Assembly: GCA_937952895.1 (NCBI GenBank)
Contig: CALFYC010000069.1
Coordinates: 1 to 29,883, forward strand
DNA length: 29,883 nucleotides
Direction: 5' to 3'
Source of the DNA: an uncultured Neisseriaceae bacterium
GTDB lineage: Bacteria > Pseudomonadota > Gammaproteobacteria > Burkholderiales > UBA11063
The notes beneath the pieces were generated by a model. The model did no database searches. It was not told where the DNA came from and saw only the letters and a list, made by a program, of their open reading frames with translations. A program made the translations under genes and the position numbers. Positions 23,850 to 29,883 of the stretch are shown piece by piece. Within the stretch, counting starts at the first letter, position 1. Every line of letters begins with the position of its first letter.

Positions 23850-25220
23850 ATGAACAATTTTATTGACAAATTAAAAGAAATTGTTGATTTGCCTTCTATA
23901 ATTTTTGATCTTAATCGACAGAGACCTTATTTGACAGATTGGCGCGAACGCTATTACGGTCAATGTATTGCCGTTATATTACCTAATACTATTAATCAAA
24001 TTAGTCAAATAGTTAAACTTTGCCAAGAATATTCAATTGGAATTGTCCCTCAAGGCGGAAACACTTCACTTTGCGGTGGAGCAACTCCAATTAATGGTAA
24101 TCCTAATCAAATTATTTTAAATTTAACAAACTTAAACAAAATCATTAATCTAGATCTTAATAATAATAGTTTAACAGTTGAAGCAGGATGCACCTTAAAA
24201 CAAGTACGAGATATTGCAAAAAAGCATAATCTAGATTTCCCACTAAGTATTGCATCCGAGGGGTCTTGCCAAATAGGGGGCAATATTGCGACTAATGCTG
24301 GTGGAATTCATGTAATTAAATATGGAACTATGCGTGAATTAGTTTTAGGTATTGAAGCTATATTACCCGATGGAACATTAGTTAACCAGTTAAACAGTTT
24401 ACGAAAAAATAATTTAAATTTTGATTTAAAACAATTATTTATTGGAAGTGAAGGAACTTTAGGGATTATTACTAAAGCGGTCTTGAAATTATCACCAATT
24501 CCACATGATCATTTTACTTGTTTATTAGGTGTTAATGACTTTTCCCAAATATATAAAATTCTTAATAATTTAATTCAATCATTCAGTGTTTGTGCTTTTG
24601 AAATCATTAATCAAACCATTCAAAAAATTTACAATACTCAGTTTGAAAATAGTATTAATTTATCAGCTAAATGGTTGATTTTATTTGAACTTGAATCTTT
24701 AAATACCAAATTTGATCCGCTAGAAGTTATTAAAGTAATTGAACATGATATTGATTTAAATAATGCAATATGGGCAAGTAATCAAAAGGAACGCGATACA
24801 ATATGGCAATATCGTGAAAATATACCAATAGCAGAAAAAAAATATGGTATTGCAATTAAACATGATATTGCATTACCGATTAGTACAATTGATAATTTTA
24901 TTGAAGTTAATCAAAAAAATCTTTTAACACATTTTCCTAAGGCCCAAATTGGTATTTTTGGTCATTTTGGGGATGGTAATTTACATTATAATGTATTTTT
25001 AGATAGTAGTAATATTTCAGATTACGAAGAAAAAATTAATCAAATTGTTTATAAAGATGTTATGGCATATAAAGGTAGTTTTTCAGCTGAGCATGGAGTT
25101 GGTCAATTAAAAAAAATTTGGTTTTACAAATATCATGACCGAATAAGTTATAATTTAGCAAAATCTATAAAACAAATGATTGACCCTCATCAGATTTTAA
25201 ACCCAGGTAAGATATTTTAA
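23850..25220 (+). CDS. FAD-linked 2-hydroxyacid dehydrogenase (GlcD/D2HGDH type)
   Basis: Flavoprotein that oxidises a D-2-hydroxyacid, 456 residues. The N-terminal PCMH-type FAD-binding domain includes IVPQGGNTSLCGGATP (near 70) and ASEGSCQIGGNIATNAGG. The C-terminal substrate domain has GIFGHFGDGNLHYN and SAEHGVGQLKK with the metal-binding His residues, and ends HQILNPGKIF. These marks fit glycolate oxidase GlcD, D-lactate dehydrogenase and D-2-hydroxyglutarate dehydrogenase. I lean to the last because no GlcE/GlcF partner genes are adjacent. It is 16 bp after gshB and 11 bp before ada. Confidence 0.88.
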   Translation: MNNFIDKLKEIVDLPSIIFDLNRQRPYLTDWRERYYGQCIAVILPNTINQISQIVKLCQEYSIGIVPQGGNTSLCGGATPINGNPNQIILNLTNLNKIINLDLNNNSLTVEAGCTLKQVRDIAKKHNLDFPLSIASEGSCQIGGNIATNAGGIHVIKYGTMRELVLGIEAILPDGTLVNQLNSLRKNNLNFDLKQLFIGSEGTLGIITKAVLKLSPIPHDHFTCLLGVNDFSQIYKILNNLIQSFSVCAFEIINQTIQKIYNTQFENSINLSAKWLILFELESLNTKFDPLEVIKVIEHDIDLNNAIWASNQKERDTIWQYRENIPIAEKKYGIAIKHDIALPISTIDNFIEVNQKNLLTHFPKAQIGIFGHFGDGNLHYNVFLDSSNISDYEEKINQIVYKDVMAYKGSFSAEHGVGQLKKIWFYKYHDRISYNLAKSIKQMIDPHQILNPGKIF

Positions 25221-25231
25221 GGTTCAGTAAT

Positions 25232-26260
25232 ATGAAAATTCAATTAGAACAAATTCAATCATTACCTAAAATTCTTCTTCACGAACATCTTGATGGTGGA
25301 GTAAGACCTGAAACATTGATTAAATTTGCTCAAAAATATTCTATTTCTCTACCACGAACTATGATTAGTCAGCTTAAAAAATGGTTTGTTGATCAATCCA
25401 AAGGTAGTTTAGAATATTGTATAAAAGCCTTTGACCTCACATGTTCAATTATGCAAACCATTGAAGCTCTGGAACAAATCGCTTATGAAGCATTAGTAGA
25501 TGCAGCTAAAGATAATATTATATATGCCGAAATTAGATTCTGTCCAACACTACATACAAAACATGGTTTGAACTTGCATCAAGTTATGGATAGTGTTATT
25601 CGCGGCTTTGAAAGAGCAAAAGCTGATTTTGGTATTGAATATGGGATAATCATCTGTGCTATTCGAAGTCTAATTCCAGAAATTAATTATCAATTAGCCA
25701 AATTAACTTCTGATTATTTTGGTAATTCAGTTGTAGGATTTGATGTTGCTGGATTAGAACGAGGTTTTCCATTAACCCGTCATGAAAGTGCAATAAAATT
25801 AATTCACACCAATCAAATTCCACTGACTATTCATGCTGGAGAAGCTGTTGGTATTGAATCAATTAGCGAAGCCATAAATTTTGGAGCATCGAGAATTGGA
25901 CATGCTAGCACATTATTATCTGGATTAACCGAAAAACATCAACATTTAGCTCATTATATAAAAACTAAAAATATTCATTTAGAAATTAATTTATCTAGTA
26001 ATTTGATAACTGGAGTAGTTAAAAATTTAGCTTCTCATCCATTTATTCAACTCTATCAAGAGGGTTATAATTTGGCTTTAAATACTGATGATACCTTAAT
26101 GTTTAACACAACTTTAAGTAATGAGTATTTTATTGCATGTAATGAATATAATCTTAATCTTGATGATATATATAAAATGAATTTGAATGCATTAAATAGT
26201 TCTTTTGCCCCAATAGAGAAGAAGACCAAATGCAAAAACAAATTTAATTATAAAATTTAA
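25232..26260 (+). CDS. add: adenosine deaminase family protein
   Basis: Zinc-dependent hydrolase that deaminates adenosine or deoxyadenosine to inosine, 342 residues. Metal and catalytic motifs are present in order: LLHEHLDGGVRPETL (H17, H19), the His and Glu in TIHAGEAVG, SRIGHAS, and LNTDD near the end. Some members of this group act on adenine or N6-modified adenosines rather than adenosine, and that cannot be decided here. TAAGG precedes the ATG by about 9 nt. The last base of the stop codon is the first base of the transporter start (TAATG), so the two are translationally coupled. Confidence 0.92.
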   Translation: MKIQLEQIQSLPKILLHEHLDGGVRPETLIKFAQKYSISLPRTMISQLKKWFVDQSKGSLEYCIKAFDLTCSIMQTIEALEQIAYEALVDAAKDNIIYAEIRFCPTLHTKHGLNLHQVMDSVIRGFERAKADFGIEYGIIICAIRSLIPEINYQLAKLTSDYFGNSVVGFDVAGLERGFPLTRHESAIKLIHTNQIPLTIHAGEAVGIESISEAINFGASRIGHASTLLSGLTEKHQHLAHYIKTKNIHLEINLSSNLITGVVKNLASHPFIQLYQEGYNLALNTDDTLMFNTTLSNEYFIACNEYNLNLDDIYKMNLNALNSSFAPIEKKTKCKNKFNYKI

Positions 26261-27558
26261 TGATGCAATCTAAAAATCTTAAAAATTCTTCACTATTCAC
26301 TAAATTATGGATATGGGTGCTAATTGGTATGTTTTTAGGTATCCTATTTGGCATAATTACACCTCAATATGCCAAGCACGTTAAACCTTTAATTGATTAT
26401 TTTATTTATTTTGTGAAAATCTTGGTTGGCCCCATAATATTTCTTTCACTTTTAAATGGTATTGTAGGTATTCGTAATTTAAAACAGGTTGGAATTATCG
26501 CAATTAAAGCATTAATTTACTTCGAAATCATTTCTACCCTTTCTTTGGTATTGGGCTTAGTCTTTGGCCATATTTTTCATCCTGGTCGCGGTTTAAATCT
26601 AAATATTTCCTCATTAGATACATCTTCAATTAGCCAACATTTACCCAAATACCAAAATATTAGTAGTATAAGCTCTGTTTTCTTAAATGCAATCCCATAT
26701 AATCCATTATCAGCCTTTATCCACGGAAATACTTTACAAATAATTTTCATGTCAATAATAACAAGCTTTATTCTATTTTATACACCAATTGTTATAAAAA
26801 ATAGAATTCTTAATTTTGTGCATAAATTACAAAATTATTGCTTTAAGACTTTATCTTTTATAATATTATTTTCACCAATCGCAGCATTTGCCGCTATGGC
26901 ATTTATGCTAGGACAATTTGGAACTACTATCATTTGGCACATGATAAGTCTAGTCGGGACTATGGTTGGCGCATGTCTATTTTTTATTTTGATAGTTTTA
27001 GGCTTTATTACTAGGCTTGCAGGTTTTAATATACTCCAATTTTTAAATTTGATTAAAGAAGAGATTATTTTAGTATTTGCGACATCTTCAAGTGAAAGCG
27101 CACTTAGCCCACTTATGCAAAAATTAGAAAATAGCGGAATAGAAAAATCATTGGTTAATTTAGTAATTCCTACTGGATATAGTTTTAATTTAGATGGCAC
27201 AAACATTTATCTTTCTTTAGCTATTGCCTTTTTATGCCAAGCATTTAATATTCATCTATCATTTGAAGAATATTTAACGATTATTTTCATTTTAATGATT
27301 TCGAGTAAAGGTGCTGCCGGAGTTACTGGATCTGGTTTTATCGTACTGGCTGGAACTTTAGCAGCAATTAATAAAATTCCAGTTATAACAATTGGTGTAT
27401 TAATAGGAATTGATAAAATCATGAGTGATTTAAGAAGCATTACTAACTTAATTGGGAATAGTGTAGCTTCTGTCATTATTGCACGAATTCAAAATAAACT
27501 AGATATAAATAAATTTGAGCAAACCATTTCTCAATCAATTAGTAAAAAAAAGATTTAA
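26260..27558 (+). CDS. dicarboxylate/amino acid:cation symporter (DAACS family)
   Basis: Inner-membrane carrier of the DctA/GltP/GltT type, 432 residues, using a sodium or proton gradient to import C4-dicarboxylates or acidic amino acids. The substrate-binding re-entrant loops and helices are clear: ATSSSESALSPLMQKLEN (HP1), PTGYSFNLDGTNIYLS (TM7) and SSKGAAGVTGSGFIVLAGTL (HP2). At the end of TM8 the region DKIMSDLRSITNLIGN has an Asp-Arg pair; an Arg here is common in dicarboxylate or acidic amino acid carriers. It is coupled to ada by a 1-bp overlap. Confidence 0.95.
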   Translation: MMQSKNLKNSSLFTKLWIWVLIGMFLGILFGIITPQYAKHVKPLIDYFIYFVKILVGPIIFLSLLNGIVGIRNLKQVGIIAIKALIYFEIISTLSLVLGLVFGHIFHPGRGLNLNISSLDTSSISQHLPKYQNISSISSVFLNAIPYNPLSAFIHGNTLQIIFMSIITSFILFYTPIVIKNRILNFVHKLQNYCFKTLSFIILFSPIAAFAAMAFMLGQFGTTIIWHMISLVGTMVGACLFFILIVLGFITRLAGFNILQFLNLIKEEIILVFATSSSESALSPLMQKLENSGIEKSLVNLVIPTGYSFNLDGTNIYLSLAIAFLCQAFNIHLSFEEYLTIIFILMISSKGAAGVTGSGFIVLAGTLAAINKIPVITIGVLIGIDKIMSDLRSITNLIGNSVASVIIARIQNKLDINKFEQTISQSISKKKI

Positions 27559-27585
27559 ATTTATAGAATCAAAAGATCTTTAATC

Positions 27586-28464
27586 ATGAGTTACCATATT
27601 CAAGTAGCTAATGCTAATCAAATTAAATTAATGATTAATTGGGCTAGATTAGAGGGATGGAATCCAGGACTTAAAGATGAAATATTATTTCCATTAGTTG
27701 ATCCAGCTGGATTTTTTATAGGTCTTTTAGATAATAAACCAATTAATGCTATTTCAAATGTTAAATATTCAAATGATTTTTCTTTTCTTGGGTTATATAT
27801 AGTTGAACCCAGCTATAGACACCAAGGTTTTGGTTATCAAATTTGGCAGCATGCATTAAAATGTTCTGGTAATGCTAACTGTGGACTTGATGGGGTTGCT
27901 TCTGAGCAAGTAAACTATATAAAATCTGGTTTTAAATTAGCTCATAGAAATATTCGTTATAAATTCATTAATCAAATATTTAATTATAGACAAAATAATC
28001 TAATATTAGCTAATCGAGTATCAGTTGATCAGATACTTAATTATGATAAATCATTTTTTCCAGCATCAAGAAAAAATTTCTTACCCTCTTGGGTCAATTC
28101 AGATAAAGCTGAATCTTTATTATATCAAGATAATAATCAAATATTGGGCTATGGTGTAATTAGGCGATGCTATGAAGGTTATAAAATTGGCCCATTATTT
28201 GCAAATTCTATAAAAATTGCTGAGAGTATATTATATGGATTGTGTTCCATGATAAAATTAAATGAATTAATTTATCTAGATACTCCTGAATTAAATCTAC
28301 AAGCTAAACAATTAGTTGAATCGCTAGGGATGCAAATGATAATTGAAACATCGCGCATGTATAATAAATACATTCCTGATATATCACTAAATCGAACATG
28401 TGGCATTACTAGCTTTGAAATTGGCTTAATAAATCTGACTATAAATATAATGGAACTAATATGA
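27586..28464 (+). CDS. GNAT acetyltransferase with C-terminal Acetyltransf_18-like domain
   Basis: Acetyl-CoA-dependent N-acetyltransferase of 292 residues in two halves. The first half is a GNAT fold with the characteristic GWNPGLKDE start, DPAGFFIGLLD, FLGLYIVEPSYRHQGFGYQIW (acetyl-CoA pyrophosphate loop RHQGFG) and ANCGLDGVASEQVNYIKSGF. The second half (about 135-280) is the associated domain ending GITSFEIG. Acceptor unknown. The last ten or so residues (NLTINIMELI) are encoded by the left copy of a 71-bp direct repeat, so the original C-terminus was probably different. It is the last gene of the unit starting at gshB, 27 bp after the transporter. Confidence 0.88.
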   Translation: MSYHIQVANANQIKLMINWARLEGWNPGLKDEILFPLVDPAGFFIGLLDNKPINAISNVKYSNDFSFLGLYIVEPSYRHQGFGYQIWQHALKCSGNANCGLDGVASEQVNYIKSGFKLAHRNIRYKFINQIFNYRQNNLILANRVSVDQILNYDKSFFPASRKNFLPSWVNSDKAESLLYQDNNQILGYGVIRRCYEGYKIGPLFANSIKIAESILYGLCSMIKLNELIYLDTPELNLQAKQLVESLGMQMIIETSRMYNKYIPDISLNRTCGITSFEIGLINLTINIMELI

Positions 28465-28498
28465 ATTGTAACTGAACCTCATATCAAGTCCAGTATAA
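28428..28498. repeat. 71-bp direct repeat, left copy
   Basis: Matches 29134-29204 at 70 of 71 positions (G at 28453 versus T at 29159), offset 706 bp. A looser match extends a few bases left (TTGGC in both). It overlaps the last codons and stop of the GNAT gene and contains TATAAT at 28446. Confidence 0.95.
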
Positions 28499-28540
28499 AG
28501 ATTATCAAATCGTTCTCATTCAAGCTTAGCCAATGGTCTT

Positions 28541-28570
28541 TTGACAATAGTAGGCAGTATATATTATAAT
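28541..28570 (+). promoter_or_regulatory. strong consensus promoter for the exported-protein gene
   Basis: A perfect TTGACA (28541-28546) and perfect TATAAT (28565-28570) are 18 bp apart. Transcription should start near 28577, about 28 nt before the ATG at 28605. Confidence 0.75.
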
Positions 28571-28604
28571 TCGGATCTATAATAACTAAATAAAAAGGTA
28601 AATT

Positions 28605-29084
28605 ATGAACCAGTTTAAATTTATTACTCGAGCTGCAATTTTATCTGTTAGTCTTAGTATTCCGTATTATAGTTTTGCCGACCATCTAACTAGAACTATA
28701 GCTAATTATTCAACAATGCCTTGGGAAGTTCAATTCGTAACATCGGAAGGAAATGTCTATTTTAAAAACATTGATGAAAGCCAATGTGTAAATAGCAAAA
28801 TTGTTCATGATCACCCCCAAAATGGACCATGCATAATTTACCCACAGCAAAATATTACTCTTGTATATACAACATCAGTGTCTCAAATACAGGGTTATGT
28901 TCTAATAACAGATTATACAGGCGAATCACATTCATTAGGATATAATCAATATTGGCCTAGTCCTTTTGATTTAGATAGTTCACCACTAGACAGTGTTAAA
29001 ACGAACCGACCTCATGGTGGCGATATGATTATACTTCTTGAATCATGGGGAGGTAGGTGCAAACCTGGATACTGTGCTGACTGA
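28605..29084 (+). CDS. exported protein of unknown function, framed by direct repeats
   Basis: This 159-residue protein has a signal peptide cleaved after YYSFA (about residue 25). The mature part contains IANYSTMPWEVQF, a cysteine pair around DESQC and GPCIIYP, a predicted beta segment YVLITDYTGESHSLGYNQY, and a C-terminal cysteine pair in GGRCKPGYC. It looks like a small disulfide-bonded extracellular or periplasmic beta protein. I do not recognise the family. AAAAAGG is 6-7 nt before the ATG and a full consensus promoter lies upstream, so it is probably expressed on its own. No terminator was found after it. The whole unit sits between two 71-bp direct repeats next to the rRNA operon. Confidence 0.72.
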   Translation: MNQFKFITRAAILSVSLSIPYYSFADHLTRTIANYSTMPWEVQFVTSEGNVYFKNIDESQCVNSKIVHDHPQNGPCIIYPQQNITLVYTTSVSQIQGYVLITDYTGESHSLGYNQYWPSPFDLDSSPLDSVKTNRPHGGDMIILLESWGGRCKPGYCAD

Positions 29085-29133
29085 ACACAAATTATTCGTA
29101 TATGATGTATGTTACAATATCTAAACTTGGCCA

Positions 29134-29204
29134 AATAAATCTGACTATAAATATAATGTAACTAATATGAATTGTAACTGAACCTCATATCAAGTCCAGT
29201 ATAA
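29134..29204. repeat. 71-bp direct repeat, right copy
   Basis: Partner of 28428-28498 with one mismatch. Just past it, CAAGTCCA (29191-29198) pairs with TGGACTTG (29211-29218) around a 12-nt loop, a hairpin the left copy lacks. It lies 35 bp from the 3' end of the 5S rRNA gene. Confidence 0.95.
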
Positions 29205-29231
29205 TCTACATGGACTTGCTATGAAGTGGGA

Positions 29232-29241
29232 TAAAAAAAGC
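29232..29241 (-). terminator. probable 3' end of the rRNA operon
   Basis: On the minus strand the closing stem of 5S rRNA (CCAGGCT) runs directly into seven T, as in a rho-independent terminator formed by the 5S terminal helix. Confidence 0.6.
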
Positions 29242-29356
29242 CTGGTAATGTCCTACTTTCGCATGATCGAAATCACACTATCATCGGCGATGAAGCGTTT
29301 CACTGTCCTGTTCGAGATGGGAAGGAGTGGGACCACTTCTCTATTGTCACCAAGCA
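29239..29356 (-). rRNA. rrf: 5S ribosomal RNA
   Basis: About 118 nt, complete. Read on the minus strand it starts TGCTTGGTGACAATAG, contains GTGGTCCCACTCC, the conserved CTCGAACAGGACAGTGAAAC, TCGCCGATGATAGTGT and GCGAAAGTAGGACA, and closes with ACCAGGCT, which pairs with the 5' end. The middle part resembles betaproteobacterial 5S, in particular Neisseria. The ends are set by the terminal stem and may be off by one or two bases. Confidence 0.95.
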
Positions 29357-29551
29357 TATTCTTTGAGGTATTTTGTGATATCAACTTATTTTTTGTTATC
29401 ACTACCCATAAATGGCTTAACAATATTAGATATGATATTTTGATTTTTCGTTATTACTTTTCTGTGTGATTTGTTCTTGCGCTTTTTAAACTTAAACTTA
29501 TTATTTCATCAATCTACAGATATATTACTTATCTAAAATCTACTCAATAAT

Positions 29552-29883
29552 AGAGTCAAGCCTTACGGGCAATTAGTATCGGTTAGCTTAACACATTACT
29601 GCGCTTCCACACCCGACCTATCAACGTTGTAGTCTTCAACGACCCTTCAAGGAGGTTATACCTCCAGGGAAGTCTTATCTTGAGGCGAGTTTCCCACTTA
29701 GATGCTTTCAGCGGTTATCTCTTCCATACTTAGCTACCCGGCTATGCCACTGGCGTGACAACCGGTGCACCAGAGGTATGTCCACTCCGGTCCTCTCGTA
29801 CTAGGAGCAGGCCCTCTCAAACTTCCAGCGCCCACGGCAGATAGGGACCAAACTGTCTCACGACGTTTTAAACCCAGCTCACG
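29552..29883 (-). rRNA. rrl: 23S ribosomal RNA, 3' end only
   Basis: The last 332 nt of 23S rRNA on the minus strand, continuing past the right edge. Recognisable conserved blocks, as printed on the plus strand, are GCCTATCAACGTTGTAG-like CGACCTATCAACGTTGTAG, GGCGAGTTTCCCACTTAGAT, GCTTTCAGCGGTTATC, the sarcin-ricin region complement GTCCTCTCGTACTAGGAG, and ACTGTCTCACGACGTT. The 3' end is placed near 29552 by comparison with the E. coli end, to within a few bases. The 195-bp spacer to 5S has no tRNA. Confidence 0.95.

Noticed and set aside
29221..29469. 82-codon plus-strand frame across the 5S region
   Set aside because: It covers the complement of 5S rRNA and has no independent coding evidence.
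1..29883. CRISPR array, tRNA genes, intact insertion sequence or prophage
   Set aside because: No regularly spaced repeats, cloverleaf-like blocks, transposase, integrase or phage structural genes were seen on either strand.

Overview
The window looks like chromosome from an AT-rich betaproteobacterium. I favour a low-GC relative of the Neisseriales, but this rests on impression: the 5S rRNA carries the CCTTCCCATCTCGAACAGGA block that resembles betaproteobacterial 5S, the ATP synthase proteins have beta/gamma-type sequences, and the first gene resembles the betaproteobacterial RNB-domain ribonuclease. Coding sequence is strongly biased to A/T third positions, and several genes use GTG starts.

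Layout. 1-1819 (+) is a ribonuclease II/R-type protein whose start lies left of the window. It is followed by about 460 bp that look decayed. 2286-3760 (-) holds a Nif3-family protein and a 2-Cys peroxiredoxin. 3837-3901 is a small MITE-like inverted repeat. 4277-4872 (+) is a run of three tiny exported His/Lys-rich proteins, one of only 44 residues, ending in a terminator. After it come greA and a small outer-membrane-barrel-like protein. 6323-11540 (-) is a tightly packed set in the order uvrB, two tandem uridine kinases, a small exported protein and a GH18 chitinase-like lipoprotein. 11596-13417 (-) has a Bax-inhibitor-1/YccA membrane protein, a methyltransferase pseudogene fused by TAATG to aroK, and a low-complexity lipoprotein. 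13749-20662 (-) is a complete atpIBEFHAGDC operon with terminator and candidate promoter. 20853-22647 (-) has an exported orphan protein and dinB. 22883-28464 (+) is a five-gene unit: gshB-like, FAD-linked hydroxyacid dehydrogenase, adenosine deaminase, dicarboxylate/amino-acid symporter and GNAT. 28428-29204 is an exported-protein gene framed by two 71-bp direct repeats. From 29239 to the right edge are 5S rRNA and the 3' end of 23S rRNA, both on the minus strand.

Most of the window is housekeeping: ATP synthesis, transcript elongation, nucleotide excision repair, translesion synthesis, peroxide defence, shikimate and glutathione pathways. The less ordinary parts are the trio of His/Lys-rich mini-proteins, the repeat-framed exported gene beside the rRNA operon, the duplicated uridine kinase, the altered glycine-rich loop in the GshB-like enzyme, the methyltransferase remnant behind aroK and the MITE-like element. 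I saw no CRISPR array, tRNA, phage or intact transposase. All family assignments come from reading motifs by eye, and no database search was run.
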